NCBI RefSeq assembly: GCF_051020515.1
Contig: NZ_CP194857.1
Coordinates: 3,844,001 to 3,908,000 of the forward strand
Source of the DNA: CALKWS01 sp051020515
GTDB taxonomy: Bacteria > Actinomycetota > Actinomycetes > Actinomycetales > Beutenbergiaceae
Reading direction: 5' to 3'
Length of the DNA stretch: 64,000 nt
Shown: positions 1 through 9,071 of the stretch, piece by piece
Position numbering within the stretch: the first letter of the stretch is position 1
How the letters are laid out: the number at the start of each line of letters is the position of its first letter
The notes under the pieces: model-generated
Database searches by the model: none
Told to the model about the DNA's origin: nothing
Seen by the model: the letters and a program-made list of their open reading frames with translations, nothing else
Position numbers and translations under genes: made by a program

Positions 1-1422
1 GTCGTAGGTACGGGCCACCAGGGAGCCCGGCGTCAGTACCGCCGGGAAGGACCCCAGTCGCATCGTTCCGCCGAGTTGGCCCTCCCCGCCGACGTTCTGA
101 CGTTGCTCGGCCATCGTGGCCACCACCGGATGGTCCGTCTGGGGATCGAACTCGCTGGAGGAGGCATCGTCGAGCCCGAGTACGTTGCGCGCGTACTCGA
201 TCACCATCGCCTGCATTCCCAGGCAGATGCCCAGGGTGGGCACCTGCTGCTCCCGTGACCAGCGCAGCGCCCCGAGTTTGCCCTCGATGCCACGCACGCC
301 GAAACCGCCGGGCACCAGCACGCCGTCGACCCCGGCCAGCGCCTGACGGGCAGCCTCGGGGGTGGCACAGGCATCGGAGGGGACCCACCGGATGTTCACC
401 CGGGCGTTCTCGGCGAATCCTCCGGCGCGCAGCGCCTCGGTCACCGACAGGTAGGCATCGGGCAGGTCGATGTACTTGCCCACGAGCGCGATCTCGACCG
501 CGTGGGCCGGGTGGTGAACCCGTTCCAGCAACGTGTGCCAGGTGTCCCACTGCACGTCCCGGAACGGGATCCCCAGACGCCGGATCACGTAGGCGTCCAG
601 CCCCTCGGAGTGCAGCACCTTGGGGATGTCGTAGATGCTGGCAGCGTCGATACAGGTGATGACCGCCTCGCGATCGACGTCACACATCGCGGCCAGTTTG
701 GCCTTGACCGACTCCGGGATGTCCCGGTCGGCCCGCGCCACGATCGCATCGGGCTGGATACCGATGCTGCGCAGCGCGGCCACCGAGTGCTGGGTGGGTT
801 TGGTCTTCAGTTCCCCGCTGGGACCCAGATAGGGGATCAGCGAGACGTGCACGAAGAAACAGTTGTCCCGACCGATGTCCTGACGGACCTGCCGGGCCGC
901 CTCCAGGAACGGCTGGGACTCGATATCGCCGACGGTCCCCCCGACCTCGGTGATGATCACATCGGGTGCCTCCCGGTCATCACCCGGAGTGGCCTGGGCA
1001 CGCATCCGGCGCTTGATCTCATCGGTGATGTGGGGGATCACCTGCACGGTGTCGCCCAGGTACTCCCCGCGGCGCTCCTTGGCGATCACCTCCGAGTACA
1101 CCTGGCCCGTCGTCACGTTCGCCTCGGCGCTCAGGTTCGCGTCCAGGAAACGCTCATAGTGCCCGATGTCCAGGTCGGTCTCGGCGCCGTCCTCGGTGAC
1201 GAACACCTCACCGTGCTGGAAGGGGTTCATCGTGCCCGGATCCACGTTCAGGTACGGGTCCAGTTTCTGCATCGTCACCCGCATGCCGCGGGCGGTGAGC
1301 AACTGGCCCAGGCTGGCGGCCGTCAGGCCCTTGCCGAGGGATGACGCCACACCGCCGGTCACGAAGATGTGCCGGGGAACGGGGGGCAGGTTGCCGGGAA
1401 GCCGGTCCGAAGAGATCACCAC
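1..1422 (-). CDS. pyrG: CTP synthase, C-terminus cut by window edge
   Basis: Makes CTP from UTP, ATP and glutamine nitrogen in the cytoplasm. The N-terminal synthetase domain shows the P-loop GGVASSLGKG near residue 25, DPYLNVDPGTM and EVGGTVGDIES; the C-terminal class I glutaminase domain shows GICLGMQ with the nucleophilic Cys near residue 400. About 474 of roughly 550 residues are present; the final His/Glu of the glutaminase triad lies outside the window. I chose GTG at 1422: an in-frame stop lies a few codons upstream and a TAGAGT -10 ends 8 bases before it, suggesting a leaderless mRNA. A second GTG follows directly. It is the last gene of the recN-steA-steB block, as in mycobacteria. 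Confidence 0.97.
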   Translation of the reverse strand, partial: MVISSDRLPGNLPPVPRHIFVTGGVASSLGKGLTAASLGQLLTARGMRVTMQKLDPYLNVDPGTMNPFQHGEVFVTEDGAETDLDIGHYERFLDANLSAEANVTTGQVYSEVIAKERRGEYLGDTVQVIPHITDEIKRRMRAQATPGDDREAPDVIITEVGGTVGDIESQPFLEAARQVRQDIGRDNCFFVHVSLIPYLGPSGELKTKPTQHSVAALRSIGIQPDAIVARADRDIPESVKAKLAAMCDVDREAVITCIDAASIYDIPKVLHSEGLDAYVIRRLGIPFRDVQWDTWHTLLERVHHPAHAVEIALVGKYIDLPDAYLSVTEALRAGGFAENARVNIRWVPSDACATPEAARQALAGVDGVLVPGGFGVRGIEGKLGALRWSREQQVPTLGICLGMQAMVIEYARNVLGLDDASSSEFDPQTDHPVVATMAEQRQNVGGEGQLGGTMRLGSFPAVLTPGSLVARTYD

Positions 1423-1430
1423 GGACTCCC

Positions 1431-1436
1431 ACTCTA
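1431..1436 (-). promoter_or_regulatory. -10 hexamer of a leaderless pyrG promoter
   Basis: TAGAGT on the minus strand ends 8 bases before the pyrG GTG, inside the 18-base gap after the glycosyltransferase stop. The position predicts transcription starting at or next to the start codon. No convincing -35 is seen, as is usual for this class. Confidence 0.5.
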
Positions 1437-1440
1437 ACGA

Positions 1441-2544
1441 TCAGACCAGGGTTCGGTAGCAGCGTTGTATCTGGGCGAGCGTATCGGCGCGGCTAGGGAG
1501 CTCGCCCCGACGGCGACGCGCAGCCGCACCCAGTTCGGTAGCCAGAGCGGCATCGGTCAGGACCGCGCTGACGCGCTCGGCCATCGCGCCGGCGTCCCCG
1601 TAGGGCACCAGGAGCGCGGCATCCCCGGTCACCTCCCCGGTGCCACCCACATCGGTGGCCACGATCGGGCGGCCCGCGCGCAAGGCCTCCTGCAGGTTCA
1701 GCGGCTGCCCCTCCCAGGAACTGGTCGAGACCACCACGTCGGCAAGGGCGAGCAGTTCCGGGGCGTCGCTGCGGTGACCCAGGACGTGCACCGGCAATCC
1801 CGCCTCCCCCGCGCGCCGGCGCAGGTCCTCCAGCATCGGCCCGCCGCCGGCGACCAGCCAGTGCACCTGCGGCACCCGCTCGACCAGCAGCACCGCGGCC
1901 TCCATGAGCAGATCCAGACCCTTCTGCGGTGCGAGCCGCGCCAGGGTCAGCACCACCGGCGCGTCCTCGGGCAGGCCCAACTCCCGGCGCAGGGCCATCA
2001 GGGCCTCGGTGCCCGGTCCGGCATCGTCGTCCCCGGTGGGTCGCCCCGGGGGGAACGGGGCCGGCACCAGGGCCCGCTCGGCGTAGGCGGCACCCAGGTC
2101 CCGGGCGCGGTCCACCAGGTCCCCGCTGACGCCCAGGATCACCTGGGCGCGGCGTGTCACCAGCCGTTCCAGCACGGCGCCCACCGCGCGTACCCGCGCT
2201 GACCCGACGGGCTTGTTGTGCAACGTGACCACGAGCCCGGGGCCTCGCCGGCCGGTCAGCGCCAACGCGGCCAGGGCGCCGGCACGCAATCCGTGGGCGT
2301 GCAGCACGTCGGCACCACGGGAGAGTGCCCGGATCCGGCCGATCGCCCGGAGATCGGCGGGTCTGGGCCGCTCGGCGATGTCGACCACCCGCGTGGGCGC
2401 CTCGGTCGTGGCCACCACATCGGCCGGGCCGGCCAGCACCACCCGGTGGCCGGACTCACGGAGCCCGGCTGTGAGGTCCTGGGCGTGCCGGCCGGCACCC
2501 CCGGTGGTGGTGCCGGTCAGTTGCAGAACGTGTAGGTCAGCCAC
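1441..2544 (-). CDS. GT4-family glycosyltransferase
   Basis: A 367-residue GT-B fold retaining glycosyltransferase, predicted cytoplasmic and using a nucleotide sugar. Seen: the glycine-rich N-terminal loop TGGAGRHAQDL near residue 15, the mid-protein LTLARLAPQKGLDLL that starts the C-terminal Rossmann domain, and the GT4 signature EGQPLNLQEALRAGRPIV with the E-x7-E pair near residue 280. GTG start with GGAGG four bases upstream. It overlaps the 3' end of murJ by 8 bases and belongs to the steA-steB-MraY-like-murJ set, so it may add a sugar to the lipid carrier handled by those proteins (inference). Donor and acceptor cannot be read from the sequence. Confidence 0.9.
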   Translation of the reverse strand: MADLHVLQLTGTTTGGAGRHAQDLTAGLRESGHRVVLAGPADVVATTEAPTRVVDIAERPRPADLRAIGRIRALSRGADVLHAHGLRAGALAALALTGRRGPGLVVTLHNKPVGSARVRAVGAVLERLVTRRAQVILGVSGDLVDRARDLGAAYAERALVPAPFPPGRPTGDDDAGPGTEALMALRRELGLPEDAPVVLTLARLAPQKGLDLLMEAAVLLVERVPQVHWLVAGGGPMLEDLRRRAGEAGLPVHVLGHRSDAPELLALADVVVSTSSWEGQPLNLQEALRAGRPIVATDVGGTGEVTGDAALLVPYGDAGAMAERVSAVLTDAALATELGAAARRRRGELPSRADTLAQIQRCYRTLV

Positions 2545-4147
2545 GAACCCTCCGGAAGACGTTGACGGTGCCGCGGTCGCCTGCGGCCACGGCCAGGCCG
2601 ACCAGCCCCATCGAGACCACCGCCCCGAGCAGACCGGCCATGATCGCCGAGATCAGTGAGTGCCCCGCCAGGTCCAGGACGGCCGCGGTGGCGAACCGCC
2701 CGATCAGCGCCCCCACCAGGGTCCCGGCGCCGGCCACCGCCACCGAGCGGCCGATCGCACCGAGTACGCGCCGGTGCACCACGTTCGCGAATGCCCCCAG
2801 CAGCGCGACCGCCGCGACCGTCATCCCCACGCTGTGGCCCAGCCCGAGCGCGGCCAGGGTGCCCGGCCCGTCTCCTCCCTCCGGTGCCCAGGCGAACACG
2901 CCGACGAGGCAGGCCAGCGAGACCACCGCCCACCCCAGTGAGGTGGCGGCCAGCGCGGCGCGGCTGCGGTCCATCGCGTACAACACCCGGGTGACGTGGA
3001 ATGTCAGCGACAGGCCCACCACCCCCGGCGCCATCCAGGTCAGCGCCTGGCTCATCCCGGTGGTGTCGTTCCAGGTGGCGAAGACCTGCGCGATCGCCGG
3101 GGCTACCGCGATCAGGCCGGCCACCCCGGCGAAGGAGACCGCGAGCACGGCCCGGGTGGAGGTCTCGGCGACCCGGGCGAAGGGGGCCAGGTCGGAGTGG
3201 GCGGCTAGTTCGGCCAATCGCGGATAGACGGCGGTGGCCAGCGGCACCGCGAGCACAGCGTAGGGCAACCAGTACACCGCCTGGGACCACTGGAACAGGT
3301 TGATGGTGCCGTCCACGCCGCCGTTCAGCGCCAGCAGCATCACCACCACCACCGAGACCTGTTGGGCCAGCAGCGCACCGACGCCGGCCAGGGCGAGTGC
3401 GCGGGCCCGTGCGGCCACCCCGGGCGGGAACCGCAACCGCGGACGCAGCCGTACGCCGCAGCGCCAGACCGGGATCAGCAACGGCAGCGCCATCACGGCC
3501 ACTCCTGCGGTCGTCCCCCAGGCCAGCACCGCCAGGGCGGTGTCGGACAGACGCCCGGGCTCATCCTGCAGCCCGTTCGCCAGGTAGCCGAAGGCGACGT
3601 AGGTCGCCATCACCATCAGCGTGGACAGGATCGGCGCCAGCGCGGGGGCCAGGAATCGCTTGTGCGCCTGGAGCACCCCGGTGAGTACCACCCCGATTCC
3701 GTAGAGCACCACCTGTGGGGAGAACACGATGAGGAAGTAGGTGACCAACTCCACCTGCGCGGCGCCATCGGCTCCCTGCGGGGTCGGCAGCAGGGTGGCG
3801 ATCTGGCGGGCGAACAGTCCGAGCAGGAGCGCCACCGGGGTCAGCACCATCACTGCCCAGGTGAGCAGGGCGGAGGCGATCTGGTTCACCTCACCGCGCA
3901 GCCGGCGGGCGATGGGCCCGGCCAGCACCGGGATGACCGCTCCGGCCAGAGCCCCTCCGGCGACCACCTCGTAGAGCACGTTCGGCACCAGGTTCGCCGC
4001 CCCGTAGGCGGTGCCGGTGGCACTGGCCTGCACGGTGGCCGACTGCACCAGCCAACGGCCGAACCCCAGCACCCGAGAGACCACGGTCAGGGCAGCGATC
4101 AGCGTCGCCGCCCCCGCGATCCCACCGATCAGGTAGCGCAGCCTCAC
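2537..4147 (-). CDS. murJ: MurJ/MviN-family lipid flippase
   Basis: A 536-residue polytopic membrane protein of the MOP superfamily. MurJ moves lipid-linked peptidoglycan precursor across the membrane. Seen: about 14 hydrophobic segments, an N-terminal TVVSRVLGFGRWLV block typical of the family, and basic loops between helices. It lacks the long cytoplasmic tail found on mycobacterial MviN. GTG start at 4147 overlaps the stop of the upstream MraY-like gene by 4 bases (GTGA). The genome may also hold a canonical murJ elsewhere, so this could be a paralogue acting on a different carrier-linked substrate; the neighbouring MraY-like and GT4 genes support that idea but do not prove it. Confidence 0.88.
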   Translation of the reverse strand: MRLRYLIGGIAGAATLIAALTVVSRVLGFGRWLVQSATVQASATGTAYGAANLVPNVLYEVVAGGALAGAVIPVLAGPIARRLRGEVNQIASALLTWAVMVLTPVALLLGLFARQIATLLPTPQGADGAAQVELVTYFLIVFSPQVVLYGIGVVLTGVLQAHKRFLAPALAPILSTLMVMATYVAFGYLANGLQDEPGRLSDTALAVLAWGTTAGVAVMALPLLIPVWRCGVRLRPRLRFPPGVAARARALALAGVGALLAQQVSVVVVMLLALNGGVDGTINLFQWSQAVYWLPYAVLAVPLATAVYPRLAELAAHSDLAPFARVAETSTRAVLAVSFAGVAGLIAVAPAIAQVFATWNDTTGMSQALTWMAPGVVGLSLTFHVTRVLYAMDRSRAALAATSLGWAVVSLACLVGVFAWAPEGGDGPGTLAALGLGHSVGMTVAAVALLGAFANVVHRRVLGAIGRSVAVAGAGTLVGALIGRFATAAVLDLAGHSLISAIMAGLLGAVVSMGLVGLAVAAGDRGTVNVFRRVRG

Positions 4148-4983
4148 CCGGACCGACCCCAGGTGTCCAGTGCGCGCAGCGCCGGCACAGACTCGATCAC
4201 CCGGGAGAAACTGACCTTCTCACTCAGCAGGGTCAGGCCCACCACCCCGGCCAGCACGCCGGTGCGCAGCCCGGCGCTGGGGTGCAGGGCCAGGGCCGTG
4301 CCGACCAGGGCTCCCAGGGCGTTCGCCCCGGCATCCCCCAGCATCGTCTCCTCGGTCAGGTCGGTGTGCCACGAGGCGGCCGTCACCGCCAGCGCACCGG
4401 TGGCCAGCGGGGCGCCCGGGCTACGGCCCAGCGCCGGTCCGAGGCTGAGCGCACCGGCAACCTTGAGCGCCCGGCCCGGCCGCAGATCGAACAGGTTGAG
4501 CAGATTCGCGGTGCCGGCGATCAGCGCTGCAGAGGTCAGCACGTCCCCGCCCCGGGCCAACCGCCCGGGGGCTGGCCCGGAGCCACGCCGCCCGGCTGCG
4601 GTGCCGATCATGGCACCGATCAGCGCGGCGCCGGAGATCCCCAGGAGTTTGGCCCCCCCGGTGGTCAACCGGCCCTGCGCAAGCGCTCGTACGTGGCCGC
4701 GCAGTCCCTTGTCCACGCTGTCGGTGTCCCGGTCATCGAGCGCGCCGAGCACACCGGCGGTGCCGGCGGTCACGACCGCGGCCGCGCCCGCGCGACCGCC
4801 GGCCCCGGCAGCGCTCGCGACCGCCCCGGCCGCCGTGGACAGCCCACCGGTGAGGCTGACCTGGTTTCCGCGGAAGTTCGATCGGGTCCAGCGCGGCGTA
4901 CCCGCAGGCAGGGTCGAGCGCAGGATCTCGCTGAGGCTGGCCGTCAGGCCGGCACCGAGTGCGGACGCGGCCAGCCTGCTCAT
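4144..4983 (-). CDS. MraY/WecA-like polyprenyl-phosphate sugar-1-phosphate transferase homologue
   Basis: A 279-residue hydrophobic protein resembling a short, divergent member of the polyprenyl-phosphate N-acetylhexosamine-1-phosphate transferase family. Seen: a GGLSTAAGAV stretch near residue 50 like the family's early glycine motif, LDDRDTD near residue 82 in place of the DD motif, NLLNLFDLRPGRALK near residue 165 like the NxxNxxD loop, and MLGDAGANALG near residue 220 like the GDxGS loop. Family members are usually 320 to 380 residues. Starts ATG 4983, overlapping the steB stop by 4 bases. Between steB and murJ, it may prime a lipid-linked glycan; catalytic activity is inferred from motifs only. 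Confidence 0.65.
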   Translation of the reverse strand: MSRLAASALGAGLTASLSEILRSTLPAGTPRWTRSNFRGNQVSLTGGLSTAAGAVASAAGAGGRAGAAAVVTAGTAGVLGALDDRDTDSVDKGLRGHVRALAQGRLTTGGAKLLGISGAALIGAMIGTAAGRRGSGPAPGRLARGGDVLTSAALIAGTANLLNLFDLRPGRALKVAGALSLGPALGRSPGAPLATGALAVTAASWHTDLTEETMLGDAGANALGALVGTALALHPSAGLRTGVLAGVVGLTLLSEKVSFSRVIESVPALRALDTWGRSG

Positions 4984-6113
4984 CCCTCGTTCACCCCGTC
5001 GGCGCCGGTGTCCTCCTGCCCGGCACCATCGTCCTGCTCGTCGGTGTCATCGGTGCCCGCTGCGCCGTCACCGGCCTCGCCGTCCTCCGCATCCTCGCCG
5101 GCCCCGGTGTCCGCATCGGTCTCCGGGGCATCGGGTGAGCCCGGTGCGAAGTCCTCGGGGTCGGGCGGGGGGAGCATGGTGGTGCTCGGGAATCCCTCCT
5201 CGGCGCTGTCGGTGGTGCCGTAGGCCCCGCCGGACCCGGCGATGTCAGCGGCCAGGGCCAGCGGGACGGTCACCTGACCGGTGATCAGATCCACTCCGTC
5301 CACGGTGCTCATCGCCTCGCTGAGCGCCTCCTGCTCGCGCACCGCGAGCACCAGGTTGCCCTCCTCGCGTGCGGCACCGGCGAGTACGTTGCCCTCCCCG
5401 GTTCGGGCCAGCCCGGTGAGGGTGGAGATCAGCACCACGTTGGTCTGGCCGGCCAGTTCGACGTCCTCGACCTCCTCGGTGCCGTCGATCACCACGGTGG
5501 CGTAGGCCGGGGCGCTGGGGGCTTCGATCTCCTCGATCAGGTCGGAGGAGATCAACAGGTCATACATCGCCTCGGCCTGCTCGGAGGCCTGGCCGGTATT
5601 CTCCGGGTCCCGCAGCGTCAGGGCCTGCCCCAGGGCGGTCCCGAGGATCTGATCGGCGCCGGTGTCGTCGTCCGGCTGGGGGTTGAGGTAGGCGGCGATG
5701 TTGCCCGCGATCCCGGACCGGAAGGCGCGCTGACCGGGGTCGGTCCAGCCCTCGGCCAGCACGGTGCGCGAGGTCACCTCGGCACCGGCCTGGTCCAGAC
5801 GGGCCAGCACGGCATCGACCGCGTCACCCCCGGCGCCGGGCAGTTCCACGACGGCGACGGTGCGGCCCTCGAGCGCCCCGCTGAGCAGCACCGGGCTGGC
5901 GGCCGCGACGAACTGCGCGGTTTCGGCGCCGTCGGCCTCGGCCTCGTCCAGAGCCTGGCGCAGGTCCTCCCGCTCCACCCGGAGCTGGTCCACCTGCCCG
6001 GACAGTTCCTCGGCCAGGTAGTCCCGCAACGGACCCGCGCCGATCACGATGCCCACGGCCAGTGCCATGAACACCGCGATCAGGGAGACGATGTGGTAGC
6101 GGAAATCGATCAC
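4980..6113 (-). CDS. steB: SteB/MctB family envelope protein
   Basis: Homologue of corynebacterial SteB and mycobacterial Rv1698 (MctB), linked in the literature to cell separation and to copper handling. The 377-residue protein opens with VIDFRYHIVSLIAVFMALAV, a short cytoplasmic head then one transmembrane helix, followed by a coiled coil (residues about 30 to 70) and an extracytoplasmic domain. The last 60 residues are very rich in Asp, Glu, Gly and Ala, a predicted disordered acidic tail. I start it at GTG 6113 because GAGAAGGA lies 7 to 14 bases upstream and the conserved N-terminus begins there; the open frame continues further up to 6188 without support. Follows steA with a 28-base gap. 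Confidence 0.85.
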   Translation of the reverse strand: MIDFRYHIVSLIAVFMALAVGIVIGAGPLRDYLAEELSGQVDQLRVEREDLRQALDEAEADGAETAQFVAAASPVLLSGALEGRTVAVVELPGAGGDAVDAVLARLDQAGAEVTSRTVLAEGWTDPGQRAFRSGIAGNIAAYLNPQPDDDTGADQILGTALGQALTLRDPENTGQASEQAEAMYDLLISSDLIEEIEAPSAPAYATVVIDGTEEVEDVELAGQTNVVLISTLTGLARTGEGNVLAGAAREEGNLVLAVREQEALSEAMSTVDGVDLITGQVTVPLALAADIAGSGGAYGTTDSAEEGFPSTTMLPPPDPEDFAPGSPDAPETDADTGAGEDAEDGEAGDGAAGTDDTDEQDDGAGQEDTGADGVNEG

Positions 6114-6141
6114 GTGCAGTCCTTCTCTCGCATGGCCGGCT

Positions 6142-7335
6142 TCAGAACATCGCCGCGAACAGGCCGCGGAACCACGAGAGGATGTCATCGAGGCGGGTGA
6201 GCAGGATCCCGAAAATGGTCTGGCCGGCGGGGGTGACGGCCAGCGCGGTGATCAGCGCGGCCAGGCCGGCCAGGATGAGGCCGGTGAGTTGCCAGTTGGA
6301 GATGCGGTGCTGGTACAGGCGCGAGACGCCCTTGGCGTCGATGAGCTTGCCGCCCACGCGCAGGCGGGTCAGGAAGGTGGAGGCCATTCCGGCCCGGCCC
6401 TTGTCGAGGAACTCCACCAGGGTGCCGTGGGTGCCCACGGCCACGATGAGTTCGGCCCCCTTGTCATCGGCGAGGAGCATCGCCACGTCCTCGCTGGTGC
6501 CGGTGGCGGGGAACACCACCGGTTCCAAGCCGAGTTTCTCCACGCGCTCCCGGCCCGGGGCCCGGCCGTCCCGGTAGGCGTGCACCACGATCTCGGCGCC
6601 GCTGAGCAGGGTCCTGTCGGACACCGAGTCCATGTCCCCGACGATCATGTCGGGTTTGAGGCCGGATTCCAGGATCGCGTCGGCTCCGCCGTCCACCCCG
6701 ATCAGCACCGGCCGGTACTCGCGGATATAGGACCTCAGCATGCTCAGGTCCTCGCGGTAGTGGTAGCCGCGTACCACGATCAGGACGTGCCGGCCCTCCA
6801 GATCGGTGCGGACCTCGGGAACTCCGACCCCGTCCAGGAGCAGTTCGCGCTCGGCCCGCATGTAGTCCATGGTGTTGGCCGCGAAGGCCTCCAACTGGAC
6901 CGAGAGTCCGGCCCGGGCCTCCTCCATCGCCTCCTCGACCATCGCGGGGGTCTGCTCGGTGCCCTCGGCCACCACTGAGCCGTCGGCGTCGAGGACGGTG
7001 TCGGCCTCCAGGCGTACCTTGCTGCCCTCCGAGAGGGTCATCACGTCCGAGCCCAAGTCGTCCAGCAGCGGGATGCCGGCCTCGATCAGGATCTGTGGGC
7101 CCAGGTTGGGGTAACGCCCGGAGATGGAGACCGCGGCGTTGAGTACCGCGGCCGGCCGGCAGGCGACGAGCGCCTCGGCCGAGACCCGGTCGATGTCGAT
7201 GTGGTCGATGACGGCGACCTCACCGGGTTTGAGGCGCTTGGTCAGGGACTTGGTCCGGCTGTCCACGCGCACGCTGAGCAGATCACCCGTCGTGGGCGTG
7301 TCGTCGGTGCCGGCGCGTTTGGACAGGGTTCTCAT
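6142..7335 (-). CDS. steA: SteA, cell-division-associated thiamine-pyrophosphokinase-like protein
   Basis: A 397-residue homologue of corynebacterial SteA and mycobacterial Rv1697. SteA works with SteB at the division site, upstream of the RipA/RipC cell-separation hydrolases. Seen: a thiamine-pyrophosphokinase-like catalytic-domain fold across about residues 165 to 320 (LIGVDGGADAIL, IVGDMDSVSD) and a C-terminal hydrophobic segment at about residues 350 to 375 with an amphipathic tail, so it is predicted to be membrane-tethered with its bulk in the cytoplasm. Starts ATG 7335, five bases after the recN stop. Real pyrophosphokinase activity is not implied. Confidence 0.88.
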   Translation of the reverse strand: MRTLSKRAGTDDTPTTGDLLSVRVDSRTKSLTKRLKPGEVAVIDHIDIDRVSAEALVACRPAAVLNAAVSISGRYPNLGPQILIEAGIPLLDDLGSDVMTLSEGSKVRLEADTVLDADGSVVAEGTEQTPAMVEEAMEEARAGLSVQLEAFAANTMDYMRAERELLLDGVGVPEVRTDLEGRHVLIVVRGYHYREDLSMLRSYIREYRPVLIGVDGGADAILESGLKPDMIVGDMDSVSDRTLLSGAEIVVHAYRDGRAPGRERVEKLGLEPVVFPATGTSEDVAMLLADDKGAELIVAVGTHGTLVEFLDKGRAGMASTFLTRLRVGGKLIDAKGVSRLYQHRISNWQLTGLILAGLAALITALAVTPAGQTIFGILLTRLDDILSWFRGLFAAMF

Positions 7336-7340
7336 CCGAT

Positions 7341-9071
7341 CTATGGTCGCACGTGCGTGCGGGCCAGCAGGTCAGCGGCATGCTGACGGGCGGCCTGCGA
7401 ATCTTCCTCGCCGGAGAGCATACGGGCCAGTTCGGCTTCGCGACGCTCACCGTACACGTGCTCGATATCACTGTTGGTCACGCTCTGGGCGTCCGTGCGC
7501 TTGGTGACCACCACGTGTTTCTCCGCGAACGCGGCTACCTGCGCCAGGTGCGTGATCACGATCACCTGGGTATGCCGCGCGAGCTCGGCCAGCCGGCGGC
7601 CCACCTCCATCGCGGCGCGGCCGCCCACCCCGGCATCGACTTCGTCGAAGACGAACGTGGGCAGCGGCTCGGCATCGGTGGCCCTCGATCGGGCCAGGGC
7701 CACCTCGATGGCCAGCATCACCCGGGACAGTTCCCCGCCGGAGGCTCCCTTGCCCAGGGGCCGGGCCGGTGCCCCGGGATGCGGGGTGAGCAGGAACCGG
7801 ACATCCTCGGCGCCGTGCTCGCCCGGCTCGGTCCGCGGCTGCAGTTCCACCTGCAGTGAGGCCCCGGTCATGGCCAGGCTCGTCAGTTCGGACCGCACTG
7901 CCGCGCACATGGTCTCGGCGGCCCGCTGGCGGCCCCGGGTGATGGTGGTGGCCAGCGTCTCGGCGGCCTCGGTCCGCTCGGCCAGATGGGCGACCAGCCC
8001 TTCACGCCCCGCCCCCGGTGCGGTGAGATCGGCGATGCGTTCTTCGGCCCGCTCGAGGAAGGCGAGCAGCCGGTCGGCGGCGTCGGTGTCGGCGTCGGCC
8101 TCCTGTGCCGGTGCGTAGGTGCGGGCGGCCTGGGCGATCGAGGCGCGGCGCTGGTGCACCAGGTCCAACCGGGCCGGGTCGGCCTCGAGCCGGGCCAGGT
8201 ACCCGGCGGCTTCGCCCGCCAGGTCCGAGAGCACGTACGTGGCCTGGTCCAGCTGGGTGGCCCAGTCGGCGATATCGGAATCGAAACCCGTGGCCGCCTC
8301 CACCTGCCGGTGGGCCTGTTCCAGCAGGGCCAGCACGTGCACGCCCTCAGCGTCCGGGCCACCGGACAGTGCCGCCGAGAGGCTCGTCGCGGCCAGGCGC
8401 AGGTCCTCCACGTTGCCCAGCCGTTCCGACTCTGCCCGCAGCCGGGCGTCCTCACCGGGTTGGAGTTCCAGCTCCTGCACCTGCGCCACAGCGCTGCGCA
8501 GATGGTCCAACTCGGCTTCCCGCTGCCCCTCGTCGGCGTCCCAGTCCGCCAGTGCCTGCTCGGCCGCCAACCGCTCCCGGTGGGCGCGGGCGAAGGACCT
8601 GAGGGTGTCGGCGTGGCCGGCGAAGTCGTCCAGCGCGGCCCGTTGGTGAGCCGTGGAGCGCAGCCGGTGCTGGTCGCTCTGGCCGTGCACGGTGACCAGG
8701 GACTCCCCCACCTCGGTGAGCAGTCCGGCCGGCACCGAGCGACCACCCAGGTGGGCCCTGGAGCGGCCGGTGGCCGAGACGCTGCGCGATACCAGGAGGG
8801 CGCCGGCGTCCAGGAGTGCGCCGGCGTCGGTGGCCACCCGTAGCGCCGGGTGCCCCGGAGGTGGGACCAGCCGGCCCTCGGCCGTGGCCTGCTCCGCTCC
8901 GGGGCGGACCGCGGCGGAGTCGGCCTTGCGGCCCAGGATGAGTGCGAGCCCGCTGAGCACCATCGTCTTGCCTGCTCCGGTCTCTCCGGTGATCACCGTC
9001 AGGCCCGGTGCAGGTTCGATCCGTGCGGCAGAGATCACACCCAGGTCGGTGATGGACAGTTCCTCGATCAA
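7341..9071 (-). CDS. recN: DNA repair protein RecN
   Basis: SMC-like ATPase acting in double-strand break repair. 576 residues. Walker A GETGAGKTMVLSGL near residue 35, long coiled-coil arms in the middle third, the ABC signature around KGASGGELSRVMLAIEVAL near residue 440 and Walker B LPTFVFDEVDAGVGGRAA near residue 480. The reading frame is open far upstream to 10223, but that part is antisense-like filler over nadK and tlyA. I chose TTG 9071: the conserved N-terminus IEELSITDLGVI follows it directly, and it overlaps the nadK stop as TTGA, the same coupling used by its neighbours. Confidence 0.95.
   Translation of the reverse strand: MIEELSITDLGVISAARIEPAPGLTVITGETGAGKTMVLSGLALILGRKADSAAVRPGAEQATAEGRLVPPPGHPALRVATDAGALLDAGALLVSRSVSATGRSRAHLGGRSVPAGLLTEVGESLVTVHGQSDQHRLRSTAHQRAALDDFAGHADTLRSFARAHRERLAAEQALADWDADEGQREAELDHLRSAVAQVQELELQPGEDARLRAESERLGNVEDLRLAATSLSAALSGGPDAEGVHVLALLEQAHRQVEAATGFDSDIADWATQLDQATYVLSDLAGEAAGYLARLEADPARLDLVHQRRASIAQAARTYAPAQEADADTDAADRLLAFLERAEERIADLTAPGAGREGLVAHLAERTEAAETLATTITRGRQRAAETMCAAVRSELTSLAMTGASLQVELQPRTEPGEHGAEDVRFLLTPHPGAPARPLGKGASGGELSRVMLAIEVALARSRATDAEPLPTFVFDEVDAGVGGRAAMEVGRRLAELARHTQVIVITHLAQVAAFAEKHVVVTKRTDAQSVTNSDIEHVYGERREAELARMLSGEEDSQAARQHAADLLARTHVRP

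Noticed and set aside
3362..5284. 640-residue plus-strand open frame
   Set aside because: It lies opposite murJ and the MraY-like gene, is Arg/Pro/Gln-rich without any domain, and arises from GC-rich third positions. The minus-strand genes explain the region.
6114..6188. Longer SteB starting at 6188
   Set aside because: The added residues are Cys/Ser/Arg-rich and lie inside the end of steA; a ribosome-binding site and the conserved N-terminus mark GTG 6113.
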